From positions 363,718 to 427,717 of the forward strand of contig NZ_JACIIZ010000001.1 of NCBI RefSeq assembly GCF_014205765.1: a stretch of DNA of 64,000 nt, given 5' to 3'. Below the pieces are notes generated by a model. The model was not told the origin of the DNA, did no database searches, and saw only the letters and a list, made by a program, of their open reading frames with translations. This stretch comes from Nitrospirillum iridis (GTDB lineage: Bacteria > Pseudomonadota > Alphaproteobacteria > Azospirillales > Azospirillaceae). Made by a program: the position numbers and the translations under genes. Shown here piece by piece: positions 17,862 to 26,529 of the stretch; within the stretch, counting starts at the first letter, position 1; every line of letters begins with the position of its first letter.

Positions 17862-18902
17862 TTACGATTTGACTGGGCAAGCGGCGTCGAAGCGGCGCAG
17901 CCGTTCCTCCGTCACCGGATGGGTGGCCAACCAGCCCGGCAGATGGCCGGCGATCTCCCCCGCGCGCTTCATCTCCGGGCTGTCGACGATCTTGCGGAGC
18001 GCGTGGGAGAAGGTGCAGGGGCTGCGACCACCCTGCGATAGCCATTCCAGCGCGGTGGTATCGGCTTCCGTCTCGAATTCCCGGGTGAAGCGCAGGTTCA
18101 GCAGCAGAACCGGCGCCGCCACCAGGAAATGGCCGGCGGTGCTGGCGTCGCCCACCGCCGCCGCGGCCAGTATGGACAGGCCGCTGGCCCGCAGGGCCAG
18201 GCGCAGGCCATGTCGGTGCCGCACATGGCCCACCTCATGCGCCAGCACCGCCGTCACCTCCTCGTCATCCAGGATGGACAGCAATTGGTCGGTGACGACG
18301 ATGTCGCCATCCGGCAGGGCGAAGGCGTTGGGGCCGATCAGGGGGGCGTCCAGGAAATGCAGATGATAGCGGTCGAGTGGCTCTGGGCCCACCATGTCGG
18401 CCAGGATGGCCGTCAAGCGTTGGCGGCGGGCGGGGGCCACCTGGCTCTGCCCCTTCTCATCCCGGAAGATCAGGTCGAGGCTGGCTTGGGTCACCTGCCG
18501 CTCCACCCAGGGAGGCAGGTGTGCCGCCGCCTGGTCGGCGGCGAAGGGCACCCCCCAGTACCAGGCGGCCCCCCCGATGCCCAGCAGGACGGGGACGCTG
18601 GCCAGTGCCAGGCGCCAAGACCTTTCCAGCCGGGACAGCAGGCTGGGGCGGTGGCCCAGCGCCGCCGCCAGCGCATCGCCGCCGATGACCTCCAGCGTGT
18701 CGCCGTTGGCGAAATCGAACCGCCAATAGCCGCCCCCGATCGGGGGCACGATGGTGTAGCCATGGCGGGCTACCGTGCGTGTGCCGTCCAGGACCAGATC
18801 CTGGCCCCGGGCGCTGACGCTGACCGTCTCCGCCCTGGACAGGCCGGCGCGGAACAGCCGGCCCGTCCAGGTTTCCGTGTCCGGGCCGACGCTGGACGTC
18901 AA
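17862..18902 (-). CDS. M48 family metallopeptidase
   Basis: A 346-residue membrane-associated zinc protease. A hydrophobic segment (SVPVLLGIGGAAWYWGVPFA, about 101-120) precedes the peptidase domain. The zinc motif is HEVGHVRHRH (HExxH), and the third ligand lies in FETEADTTALEWL. Residues between them form another hydrophobic stretch. By family it degrades periplasmic or membrane-associated proteins. The start is a TTG whose last bases overlap the TGA of the upstream DUF898 gene (TTGA, 18899-18902). This rare start is supported by full use of the family's N-terminal region and by coupling. DUF898 (YjgN-like) and M48 genes commonly sit together, so a joint membrane-quality role is plausible. 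Confidence 0.85.
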   Translation of the reverse strand: MTSSVGPDTETWTGRLFRAGLSRAETVSVSARGQDLVLDGTRTVARHGYTIVPPIGGGYWRFDFANGDTLEVIGGDALAAALGHRPSLLSRLERSWRLALASVPVLLGIGGAAWYWGVPFAADQAAAHLPPWVERQVTQASLDLIFRDEKGQSQVAPARRQRLTAILADMVGPEPLDRYHLHFLDAPLIGPNAFALPDGDIVVTDQLLSILDDEEVTAVLAHEVGHVRHRHGLRLALRASGLSILAAAAVGDASTAGHFLVAAPVLLLNLRFTREFETEADTTALEWLSQGGRSPCTFSHALRKIVDSPEMKRAGEIAGHLPGWLATHPVTEERLRRFDAACPVKS

Positions 18903-19984
18903 AACCCGATTCCCACGTCGATGTCGAAGAAGGTGGCCGCCTGGTCGCCGAAGGCGCTGGCTTCGCTCTGCGCGCCGGCGACGAAATGGTCCAGGCCCAT
19001 CGGGGCGTGAACCGTCAGGTTCTCCAGCATGTAGCGCGCGGCGCGGCAGCGGACCCAGGGATAGGCGAAGCCCAGGGTGACCAGCAGCAGCAGGGCGTTG
19101 CTGACGTAGAGCCAGAGCACGGGTCCCAGGCGCCAGCCGGCCGACAGGGTGACCTCCGCCAGCGACAGGCGCTGAACCATGGTCTTGAGCAGCGACAAGC
19201 CCACCAGCAGCGCAACCAGGATCACGGCGGCATAGAGGGGAAGCAGGAGGGACATGCCGGCATAGGCGGTCAGCGGCGGAACCTCATGGTTCGCTGTCGC
19301 CTGGATCAAGGGACGCATGATCGCGACCACGCAGGCACCGAACGCGATGAAGGTTACCGCCAGGATGCCGCATAGCGCGTAGAAACGGCCGACCGCCGGC
19401 CTCATCCCCATAGGCGTGGCGCCGTAGCGGCTGTTGTCCGCGATCCAATAATACTGCTGGTGGAGGGCATAGGGGTACAGCAGGCCCAGGCTCAGGCCCC
19501 CTAGGAAGGGCAGGCCCAGGAAGTTGATGTAGGCCCCCCTCATGACGCCCGGCTCATGCGAGAAGCTGAAGCGCACACCGCGATATGAGGTGACGCGCAG
19601 ACGGAAGCGCAGGGCCTTGACCACGATCCACGGCCCCGCCAGGGCCAGGATCGCGAGGCATACCAGCGCGTAGGGCGATTGCAGCTTGATCAGGATGGCG
19701 TAGGGCAGGAACAGCGCCAGGACGATGATCCGGCCGATCAGGATGGACAGCGGCCGGGCGTGATAGCCGAAACGGGCGCCGGCCAGTTCGGTCGCCTCAT
19801 GGAAATACCGCTGGCTGCGCACCTTGGCCCAGGGCGAATAGATGCCCAGGGTGACGATGGTCAGCAGCAGGTTCACGATCCAGATCGGGAAATACTCACG
19901 GCCGCTGCCGTGGAAGCGGAAGGCGTACGAACCCCCAGGCGCCGGGCCGTCCGCGGCGCTGGACACATCAACCAGGTCAGGCAT
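18899..19984 (-). CDS. DUF898 (YjgN-like) membrane protein
   Basis: A 361-residue polytopic inner-membrane protein of the DUF898 family, function unknown. After a short N-terminal segment (YAFRFHGSGREYFPIWIVN) come about eight hydrophobic helices. Two copies of the family's repeated motif are visible: TLGIYSPWAKVRSQRYFHE and TLGFAYPWVRCRAARYMLEN. The ATG at 19984 has GGGGGA six bases upstream. In-frame codons continue far upstream to 20776, but that part is antisense to DUF924 and is not translated in my view. The stop overlaps the TTG start of the M48 protease gene, so the two are probably made together. Confidence 0.85.
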   Translation of the reverse strand: MPDLVDVSSAADGPAPGGSYAFRFHGSGREYFPIWIVNLLLTIVTLGIYSPWAKVRSQRYFHEATELAGARFGYHARPLSILIGRIIVLALFLPYAILIKLQSPYALVCLAILALAGPWIVVKALRFRLRVTSYRGVRFSFSHEPGVMRGAYINFLGLPFLGGLSLGLLYPYALHQQYYWIADNSRYGATPMGMRPAVGRFYALCGILAVTFIAFGACVVAIMRPLIQATANHEVPPLTAYAGMSLLLPLYAAVILVALLVGLSLLKTMVQRLSLAEVTLSAGWRLGPVLWLYVSNALLLLVTLGFAYPWVRCRAARYMLENLTVHAPMGLDHFVAGAQSEASAFGDQAATFFDIDVGIGF

Positions 19985-20116
19985 TGTTCCCCCATGCGAT
20001 GATACGGGGCCCTTCCCCAAGACGGGCCCACGGTTAGTGTAACCGAGAACCCGGCGGGGAATACACGCGACAGATGTGTCGTTGCAGAGGTGAGAAGGTT
20101 GGGAAGGGTGGACGAC

Positions 20117-20668
20117 ATGGGCGTGGCGACGGTGGGGGAGGTTCTGGCCTTCTGGTTTGAGGAGTTGGGGCCGGATGCCTGGTTCGGGGGTGGGGAGGCC
20201 GTGGATGCCCAGGTGCGCGAGCGCTTGGGGGGCGGCTATCACGCGGCGGCGGAAGGGGCGCTGGACGGCTGGGCGGACACATCGGATGGCGCGCTCGCCC
20301 TGCTGATCCTGCTGGACCAGGTGCCGCGCAACCTCTTCCGGGGGGACGCCCTGGCCTTCGCCACCGATGAACGGGCGCAGGAACTGGCCAGGCGCGCCGT
20401 GGCCCGGGCGCAGGATCTGGAACAGCCGGGCGAACGCCGCCTGTTCTTCTACCTGCCGTTCGAGCATGCGGAGGAGATCGTGCTGCAGGATTGCTGTGTC
20501 GCCCTGGTGGCGGAGCGCATCGGCCCCGGCCCGCATCTGGACCATGCCGAGCGCCATCGCGAGATCATCCGCCGCTTCGGCCGCTTCCCCCACCGCAACG
20601 CCGCCCTGGGCCGGTCCAGCACGCCGGCGGAACGGGACTATCTGGACCAGCCGGGGGCAGGCTTCTGA
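20117..20668 (+). CDS. DUF924 family protein
   Basis: A 183-residue soluble all-helical protein of the DUF924 family, whose function is not known. The conserved features are VLAFWFEELGPDAWFGGG at the start, LLILLDQVPRNLFRGDALAF, ERRLFFYLPFEHAE and the C-terminal RHREIIRRFGRFPHRNA. I use the ATG at 20117, 7-12 bases after GGAAGGG; a GTG four codons upstream is possible. It stands alone, divergent from the DUF898 gene across about 130 bp. The TPR-like resemblance reported for the family fits the helix-rich composition. Confidence 0.85.
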   Translation: MGVATVGEVLAFWFEELGPDAWFGGGEAVDAQVRERLGGGYHAAAEGALDGWADTSDGALALLILLDQVPRNLFRGDALAFATDERAQELARRAVARAQDLEQPGERRLFFYLPFEHAEEIVLQDCCVALVAERIGPGPHLDHAERHREIIRRFGRFPHRNAALGRSSTPAERDYLDQPGAGF

Positions 20669-20808
20669 TCGCTGGCGGGAGGGTGCGACGGACTGTCGCA
20701 GACCGTCCGGTCGTTGAGGCGCAATTCCAAGTGGTCCTATACCGGCCCCTGCATCGCCGTTACCATCCGGCTCCATAGGTCCCTCAGGGCCGTCGCGGGG
20801 AGCGTGTC

Positions 20809-21771
20809 ATGAGCGTTTATGCCAAACCATTGAGTTTTAACGGCATTTTAATGGGGCTGGGTGTCGGGCTGCTGCTGGTCGGGGCCAGCCCGGCCTGGGC
20901 CGCCGCCACACCCGAGCAGGTGAAGAAGGCGGTGGATGCCGGCAACCTGCCCGCCGCCGAGCAGATGCTGCGCGGCGCCATCCGTGAGCATGGCGACAGC
21001 GCCCGCGCCCATTATGAGCTGGGGGAGGTGCTGGGCCTGGAAGGCCGTCACCAGGACGCGGTGGGCGAGTTGGAACTGGCGCGCAAGATCGACCCCACCC
21101 TGCACTTCGCCCACAGCCCGGAGACCTTTCAGCAGCATCTGGCGCGGGAGCAGTCCTTCCTGAAGCCGGCCGCCGCGGCGGAGCCGGCCCCCGTCCCCAC
21201 GCCGGCGCCCACCGCGGCGCCCGCCCCGGCCATGCCGCACGCGACCGTGCAGCAGACCACGGTGCCCCACACGCCGGCCCCGCCGCCCAAGGCGGCGTCG
21301 GATGACGGCATGACCATCGTTCTGGTGGTGGGTGGCCTGCTGCTGGCGGCCTTGGCCATCTTCATGGTCTTCCGTCGCAGCCGCCCCGCCTATGGCGGCG
21401 GCTACCGCCCCGCCACCGGCCCGGTGCCGCCGCCCTATCCGCAAGCCGCCCCGCCGGCCTATGCCCCGCCGGTTTACGGGCAGCCCGGCTACGCCCCGGT
21501 GGTGGTGCAGGAAAACGGCGCCGGCTTCTTCACCGGCATGCTGGTGGGGGAGATGATGAGCGGCGGCCACCATCACGACACCGTCATTCACGAGACGGTG
21601 GTGAACAACGTCACCGAAAACCGGGTGTATGAGAACAACCGCCCGTCCTACGACCCGGGCAACGACACCTCATCCGCCGACGGCGGCTGGGGCGGCTCCT
21701 CCGACGGCGGTTCCTCCTCCAGCAGCTTCGACAGCGGCAGCAGCAGCAGCGGTGGCGACGGCAACTGGTAG
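20809..21771 (+). CDS. TPR-containing membrane protein with Gly/Ser tail
   Basis: A 320-residue protein I cannot assign to a known function. A signal peptide (about 1-32, ending PAWAAA) is followed by a small tetratricopeptide-like region (about 36-110) with LPAAEQMLRGAIREHGDSAR and GRHQDAVGELELARKIDP. Then come a Pro/Ala-rich linker, one transmembrane helix (MTIVLVVGGLLLAALAIFMV, about 167-186) and a cytosolic Tyr/Pro/Gly-rich region. The end is a Gly/Ser-rich tail closing in GGDGNW, like the tails of TPM-domain and related envelope proteins. A double-anchored or cleaved-and-anchored topology is possible. Neighbours give no clue to a pathway. Confidence 0.75.
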   Translation: MSVYAKPLSFNGILMGLGVGLLLVGASPAWAAATPEQVKKAVDAGNLPAAEQMLRGAIREHGDSARAHYELGEVLGLEGRHQDAVGELELARKIDPTLHFAHSPETFQQHLAREQSFLKPAAAAEPAPVPTPAPTAAPAPAMPHATVQQTTVPHTPAPPPKAASDDGMTIVLVVGGLLLAALAIFMVFRRSRPAYGGGYRPATGPVPPPYPQAAPPAYAPPVYGQPGYAPVVVQENGAGFFTGMLVGEMMSGGHHHDTVIHETVVNNVTENRVYENNRPSYDPGNDTSSADGGWGGSSDGGSSSSSFDSGSSSSGGDGNW

Positions 21772-21775
21772 GGGC

Positions 21776-22171
21776 TCAGAAGAACTGGGCGGCGTAGGCC
21801 GGGTCGTACTGCATGGCGCCGACCCGGTTACCCTCCGTATCGTGCAGGTAGACCAGCCGGCCCACGCCATCGATGGTGTAGGGCGGCATGACGATGGCGC
21901 CGCCGTGGGCCTCGACCCGGGCGATGATGGCGTTCAGGTCGTCCACACCCACCGTGCACTCGAAGCCCTTCATGCCGGTGCCGGTCACGGGCTCGTGCCG
22001 CTGCTGCAGGGCGCCGCCCACGCTTTTTTCCCCCTCCGGCCCGGTCTGGATCAGGTAGAAGCCGGGCGGCCCCCAGGGGGTGATGCGCCAGTCGAACACC
22101 GCTTCATAGAACGCCTTGGCGCGCTCCACATCCTCGGCATGGATGGCGAAGAAGCGCAGATGGTTGGCCAT
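21776..22171 (-). CDS. VOC family (glyoxalase-like) protein
   Basis: A 131-residue member of the vicinal oxygen chelate superfamily. The two beta-alpha-beta-beta-beta modules show as FFAIHAEDVERAKAFYEAVF at the start and FECTVGVDDLNAIIARVEAHG in the second half, ending in YLHDTEGNRVGAMQY with the usual C-terminal glutamate position. A metal-dependent lyase, dioxygenase or resistance role is possible, and the sequence does not decide. The ATG at 22171 is the first plausible start. It is divergent from an AraC-type regulator across 100 bp, so that regulator may control it. Confidence 0.82.
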   Translation of the reverse strand: MANHLRFFAIHAEDVERAKAFYEAVFDWRITPWGPPGFYLIQTGPEGEKSVGGALQQRHEPVTGTGMKGFECTVGVDDLNAIIARVEAHGGAIVMPPYTIDGVGRLVYLHDTEGNRVGAMQYDPAYAAQFF

Positions 22172-22271
22172 GGGACAGCCTCCAGGGTGGTTGGGGAATG
22201 GGTCCATGATGCCGTGTCCAGCCATGGCCGTCTTGCGCTAGGATGACGATCTCTGTCGCGAAGGCGCCAAG

Positions 22272-23024
22272 ATGGCCGATCCCTTCCTTGTCCGCAGCCT
22301 GGCCCTGACTTTCAGCGATGGGCATCGGCTGCACAGTCACCAGCATGCGTGGGGGCAACTGCTCTATGCCGCGCGCGGCGTCATGCGGGTGATGGCCGAT
22401 GGCGTTGCCTGGCTGGTGCCGCCGGCCCAGGCGGTGTGGCTGCCGCCCGGTGCCGCGCATGCGGTGGAAATGCGCGGCGGTGTCGCCATGCGCACCCTCT
22501 ACATCGCCTCCGATCGTGTGGCGCCGGGCCAGGGAGAAGACCTGCCGGCCACCTGCCAGGTGCTGGGCGTGGCGCCGCTGTTGCGCGAACTGATCCTGCA
22601 CATCGTTGCCGTGGGCATGCTGCGGGCTGACCAGGCGGATCACGCCCGGCTGGCCGGCGTGCTGCTGGACCGGCTGGCGGCGGCGGAGCGTCTGCCCCTG
22701 TCCCTCACCTGGCCACGTGACCGCCGTGCCCTGGCCCTGGCCGAACGCTTGCGCCAGGATCCGGCGGACGAGGCTGACCTGGACACCCTGGGCGCCGCCG
22801 TGGGGGCCAGCGCCCGCACCCTGCAGCGCCTGTTCAAGGAGGAGACGGGGCTGCGCTTCGGCGAATGGCGCCAGCAACTGCGCCTGCTGCACGCCGCCAG
22901 CCTGCTGGGCACCGGCCTGTCGGTCACCCATGCGGGGCTGGAGGCCGGCTACAGCAGCACCAGCGCCTTCGTCAGCGCCTTCCGTCGCCGTTTCGGCGTC
23001 ACGCCCGCCCGCTACCGGGCTTAA
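22272..23024 (+). CDS. AraC family transcriptional regulator
   Basis: A 250-residue regulator. The N-terminal half is a cupin-like sensing domain (HRLHSHQHAWGQLLYAARGV, then VWLPPGAAHAVEMRG). The C-terminal half holds the double helix-turn-helix of the AraC family, with LGAAVGASARTLQRLFKEET and AGYSSTSAFVSAFRRRFGVT followed by PARYRA. It is divergently arranged with the VOC gene, and their shared 100-bp region is the likely operator. The cupin half suggests a small-molecule ligand, not identified. An 11-bp hairpin follows its stop. Confidence 0.9.
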   Translation: MADPFLVRSLALTFSDGHRLHSHQHAWGQLLYAARGVMRVMADGVAWLVPPAQAVWLPPGAAHAVEMRGGVAMRTLYIASDRVAPGQGEDLPATCQVLGVAPLLRELILHIVAVGMLRADQADHARLAGVLLDRLAAAERLPLSLTWPRDRRALALAERLRQDPADEADLDTLGAAVGASARTLQRLFKEETGLRFGEWRQQLRLLHAASLLGTGLSVTHAGLEAGYSSTSAFVSAFRRRFGVTPARYRA

Positions 23025-23049
23025 AGCTGAGCTGTTTCAGACTCATCCC

Positions 23050-23078
23050 AGCGGCACGAGATTCCGACTCGTGCCGCT
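23050..23078. terminator. 11-bp perfect hairpin between convergent regulators
   Basis: AGCGGCACGAG pairs with CTCGTGCCGCT across a seven-base loop, 26 bp after the AraC-type gene and 112 bp before the stop of the convergent LysR-type gene. There is no U-run, so termination is inferred from position. Confidence 0.5.
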
Positions 23079-23189
23079 GTGGCCCGCGTCCGCTAGCTTA
23101 CCGGACCCGGCCTCGTTCAAGTTACAAGGATCAGCCAAGCTGCCGGATGGCGGCGCCCGGCGTGTGAGGGGGCATTTGACCGGTCACGA

Positions 23190-24095
23190 TCAAATGCCGT
23201 TGGTATCATAGTGCCGCTTCATGAAATCGATGAAGGCGCGCAAGGGGGCCGGCACGTGGCGGCGGCTGGGGTAGTAGAGATAGGGCCCGGGGAAGGGGGG
23301 CAGCCAATCCTCCAGCGCCGGCACCAGTCGCCCGGCCGCCAGCGAGGGTGCGAGGAATCCCTCGAAGGTGCAATACCAGCCCAGGCCCGATTCCGCCGCG
23401 CTGATGCCGATGTGCACGCTGTTCGCGATCAGCGGGCCGTCCACCATCACCCGCACGACCTCCCCATTCCGTTCGAATTCCCAGGGCTGGGCGGCGCTGT
23501 CGGCGAAGCGGTGGCGGATGCAGGGGCGGCCGACCAGGTCGCGTGGATGCTGGGGCAGGCCTTCGCGCGCGATCAGATCGGGCGATCCGGCCAGCACATA
23601 GCGCTGTGGCGGGCTGATGGGCACAGCCACCACGTCCTGGGCCAGCGCTTCGCCATAGCGGATGCCGGCGTCGAACCCTTCGGCGAAGACGTCGATCAGG
23701 GCGTTGTTGTCGATGATCTCCAGCGTGATGCCGGGGTAGGCCGCCAGGAAGCGGGGCACCAGCGGCGCCAGGATCAGCCATGACACCACCACCGGCACGT
23801 TCAGGCGCAACAGGCCGGTGGGCGTGTCGCGGAAGCTGTTCACCTCATCCAGCGATTCCGCCACTTCGGTGAAGATGGGCGCCAGCCGGGCCACCAGGCG
23901 CTGGCCGGCCTCCGTCGGGGTGACGCTGCGCGTGGTGCGGTTCAACAGGCGCACGCCCAGATCCTCCTCCAGCCGTTTCAGGGCCAGGCTCAGGGTGCTG
24001 GGCGCCACCCCCCGTTCCTTGGCGGCGCGGCGGAAGCTGCGGTGACGGGCGACGGCCAGGAACAGGTCCAGATCGGCCAGGTTGGGGGCGGGCAT
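23190..24095 (-). CDS. LysR family transcriptional regulator
   Basis: A 301-residue LysR-type regulator. The N-terminal winged helix is DLDLFLAVARHRSFRRAAKE, then GVAPSTLSLALKRLEEDLGV and LLNRTTRSVTPTEAG. A periplasmic-binding-like effector domain follows (about 90-300). The ATG at 24095 gives the normal length; longer in-frame readings run antisense to the neighbouring gene. It is divergent from an aldo/keto reductase gene across 126 bp that contain a palindrome fitting a LysR box, so it most likely controls that gene and itself. The effector is unknown. Confidence 0.92.
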   Translation of the reverse strand: MPAPNLADLDLFLAVARHRSFRRAAKERGVAPSTLSLALKRLEEDLGVRLLNRTTRSVTPTEAGQRLVARLAPIFTEVAESLDEVNSFRDTPTGLLRLNVPVVVSWLILAPLVPRFLAAYPGITLEIIDNNALIDVFAEGFDAGIRYGEALAQDVVAVPISPPQRYVLAGSPDLIAREGLPQHPRDLVGRPCIRHRFADSAAQPWEFERNGEVVRVMVDGPLIANSVHIGISAAESGLGWYCTFEGFLAPSLAAGRLVPALEDWLPPFPGPYLYYPSRRHVPAPLRAFIDFMKRHYDTNGI

Positions 24096-24107
24096 CGGGA
24101 CACCGTT

Positions 24108-24123
24108 GTTCGATAAATCGAAC
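24108..24123. promoter_or_regulatory. Putative LysR operator palindrome
   Basis: GTTCGATAAATCGAAC is a perfect 7-bp inverted repeat around AA and contains a T-N11-A pattern. It lies just upstream of the LysR-type gene start, in the region shared with the divergent aldo/keto reductase gene. Confidence 0.6.
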
Positions 24124-24221
24124 AGTTCATTGATGATTGCCCAGATTATCATGCATGGCCGCAGGCGGCATAGTCCGCCTCGCCAACGGCGTGCCCGCCG
24201 TTCCCAACCGAGGATATCACG

Positions 24222-25232
24222 ATGCTGCGGCGTAATTTGGGGGCCGAGGGCCCCGCCACCTCCGCCCTGGGCCTGGGCTGCATGGGCATGTCCGGCATGT
24301 ACGGCCCCAGCGACCGGGCCGAGAGCATCGCCACCCTGCATGCGGCGGTGGACGCCGGCGTGGTCCTGCTGGACACCGGCGACTTCTACGGCATGGGCCA
24401 CAATGAGATGCTGATCGGCGACGCCCTGGCGGACGCCGGCTTCGCCAGGGGGCATAAGCGCGACGACGTGCAGATCAGCGTGAAGTTCGGTGCGCTGCGC
24501 GATCCGGCCGGTAGCTGGGTGGGCTATGATGCCAGCCCGGCGGCGGTTAGGAATTCCCTGGCCTACACCCTGCAGCGTCTGCGGGTGGATCACATCGATA
24601 TCTACCGTCCGGCCCGCCTGGACCCCAGGGTGCCGATCGAGGAGACGGTGGGCGCCATCGCCGACATGGTGAAGGCCGGCTATGTCCGCCATATCGGCCT
24701 GTCGGAGGTGGGGGCGGAGACGCTGCGCCGGGCGGTGGCGGTGCACCCGATCGTCGACCTGCAGATCGAATATTCCCTGATCTCGCGCGGCATCGAGCGC
24801 GACATCCTGCCCACCTGCCGTGACCTGGGCATCGCCATCACCGCCTATGGCGTGCTGTCCCGTGGCCTGATCAGCGGCCACTGGAACAAGGACCAAGGCA
24901 AGGGCGTCGACTTCCGCGCCCACAGCCCGCGCTTCCAGGGCGACAATCTGGATCACAACCTGGCCCTGGTCGAGGCCCTGCGCCAGGTGGCGGTGGCCAA
25001 GGGCGTCAGCGTCGCCCAGATCGCCATCGCCTGGGTGCTGGCCCAGGGGACGGACATCATCCCGCTGATCGGCGCCCGCCGCCGCGACCGTCTGGCCGAA
25101 GCCTTGGGCGCGCTGGACGTGACCCTCTCACCCGACGACCTTGCCGCCATCGAACGGGCGGTGCCGAAGGACAGCGCCGCCGGCGACCGCTATCCCGCTC
25201 ACGGCATGGCGTCGTTGGACAGCGAGCGCTGA
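24222..25232 (+). CDS. Aldo/keto reductase
   Basis: A 336-residue NADPH-type aldo/keto reductase with a TIM-barrel layout. Family landmarks are GLGCMGMSGMYGPSDRAESI, the catalytic Asp/Tyr region LLDTGDFYGMGHNEML, the lysine in ISVKFGALR, and the cofactor-binding C-terminal part IPLIGARRRDRLAEALGAL. The motif that usually holds the catalytic histidine reads DIYRPARLDP, so His is replaced by Ala; this variant is known in a subgroup of the superfamily, to my memory. The gene is divergent from the LysR-type regulator and ends in a strong hairpin. The carbonyl substrate is not known. Confidence 0.9.
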   Translation: MLRRNLGAEGPATSALGLGCMGMSGMYGPSDRAESIATLHAAVDAGVVLLDTGDFYGMGHNEMLIGDALADAGFARGHKRDDVQISVKFGALRDPAGSWVGYDASPAAVRNSLAYTLQRLRVDHIDIYRPARLDPRVPIEETVGAIADMVKAGYVRHIGLSEVGAETLRRAVAVHPIVDLQIEYSLISRGIERDILPTCRDLGIAITAYGVLSRGLISGHWNKDQGKGVDFRAHSPRFQGDNLDHNLALVEALRQVAVAKGVSVAQIAIAWVLAQGTDIIPLIGARRRDRLAEALGALDVTLSPDDLAAIERAVPKDSAAGDRYPAHGMASLDSER

Positions 25233-25233
25233 C

Positions 25234-25279
25234 AATAACAAAGGCGGCCGGGATGCCCTGGCCGCCTTTGTTATTTCGC
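25234..25279 (+). terminator. 16-bp perfect hairpin terminator
   Basis: AATAACAAAGGCGGCC (25234-25249) pairs perfectly with GGCCGCCTTTGTTATT (25260-25275), and TTTCG follows. It starts 2 bp after the aldo/keto reductase stop. The A/T ends make it able to work in both directions. Confidence 0.85.
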
Positions 25280-25342
25280 TAACGGAACGAAAAGAGATAG
25301 CTGATTCCTGGGACGCGACCGTGTCCGCCGGCGCCCGAGGAA

Positions 25343-26440
25343 TTAAACATTAAATCGGAAGTGGAAGATGTCGCCATCGTGGACCAGGTATTCCTTGCCC
25401 TCGATGCGCATCTTGCCGGCCTCCTTGGCGCCGGCTTCGCCGCCCAGGGCGATGTAGCTGTCGAAGTCCACCGTCTCGGCCTTGATGAAGCCGCGCTCGA
25501 AATCGGTGTGGATGACGCCGGCGGCCTCCGGGGCCTTGGCGCCGCGGCGCACGGTCCAGGCGCGCGCTTCCTTCGGGCCGACGGTGAAGAAGGTCAGCAG
25601 GTTCAGCAGGCCATAGCCGGCGCGGATCAGGCGGTTCAGGCCCGGCTCCTCCAGCCCCAGCGAGGACAGGTATTCCGCCTTGTCCTCATCGGCCAACTGG
25701 GACAGCTCGGCCTCGATGGCGGCGGAGATGACCACCGACACGGCACCCTGGGCCTTGGCCATCTCGGCCACCTGGGCCGACAGGCTGTTGCCGGTGGCGG
25801 CCGAGGCCTCTTCCACATTGCAGACGTACAGCACCGGCTTGCCGGTCAGCAGCGCCAGCTGGCGCCACAGGCCGCGCTCCTCCTCCGACACCTGGACCGT
25901 GCGCGCCGGCTTGCCGTCGCGCAGCGCCACCAGGGCGCGCTCGATCAGGTCGGCGACGATCTTGGATTCCTTGTCGCCGCCCTTGGCCTTCTTCTGCAGG
26001 GCCGGCAGGCGCTTTTCCAGGCTGTCCATGTCGGCCAGCATCAGCTCGGTCTCCACCGTCTCCGCGTCGCGGGTGGGGTGGATGGAGCCTTCCACGTGGG
26101 TGATGTCGCCATCCTCGAAGCAACGCAGCACGTGGACGATGGCGTCCACCTCGCGGATGTTGGCCAGGAACTGGTTACCCAGGCCTTCCCCCTTGGAGGC
26201 ACCGCGCACCAGGCCGGCGATGTCCACGAACTCCAGCTGGGTCGGGACGGTCTTCTGGGACTTGGCGATGGCCGCCAGCTTATCCAGGCGCGGGTCGGGC
26301 ACGCCGACGCGGCCCACGTTGGGCTCGATGGTGCAGAAGGGGTAGTTGGCCGCTTCCGCCGCCGCCGTGCTGGTCAGCGCGTTGAACAGGGTCGACTTGC
26401 CGACGTTGGGCAGGCCGACGATGCCGCAATTGAATCCCAT
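25343..26440 (-). CDS. ychF: Redox-regulated ATPase YchF
   Basis: A 365-residue Obg-related P-loop protein that hydrolyses ATP rather than GTP and associates with ribosomes. The N-terminus MGFNCGIVGLPNVGKSTLFN holds the Walker A motif. VDIAGLVRGASKGEGLGNQF covers switch II, and the G4 equivalent is YVCNVEE, the change that underlies ATP preference. The C-terminal TGS domain ends in EYLVHDGDIFHFRFNV. Length is normal. It is the last gene of a minus-strand run with cupin, GST and gloB genes (89 bp after the cupin stop). ychF often sits beside pth, which is not seen here. Confidence 0.96.
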   Translation of the reverse strand: MGFNCGIVGLPNVGKSTLFNALTSTAAAEAANYPFCTIEPNVGRVGVPDPRLDKLAAIAKSQKTVPTQLEFVDIAGLVRGASKGEGLGNQFLANIREVDAIVHVLRCFEDGDITHVEGSIHPTRDAETVETELMLADMDSLEKRLPALQKKAKGGDKESKIVADLIERALVALRDGKPARTVQVSEEERGLWRQLALLTGKPVLYVCNVEEASAATGNSLSAQVAEMAKAQGAVSVVISAAIEAELSQLADEDKAEYLSSLGLEEPGLNRLIRAGYGLLNLLTFFTVGPKEARAWTVRRGAKAPEAAGVIHTDFERGFIKAETVDFDSYIALGGEAGAKEAGKMRIEGKEYLVHDGDIFHFRFNV

Positions 26441-26529
26441 GGGAGTACTCTAGATGTAAGGGGCCGCTTTGGCCGCGTTTATCGGGCATCGCCGGCCGGA
26501 TTGCAAACCGCCGTTATGCAGGGCCGCCA

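Noticed and set aside
19985-20776. N-terminal extension of the DUF898 protein
   Set aside because: The extension runs antisense through the DUF924 gene, and the ATG at 19984 has a good ribosome-binding site and gives the family's normal start.
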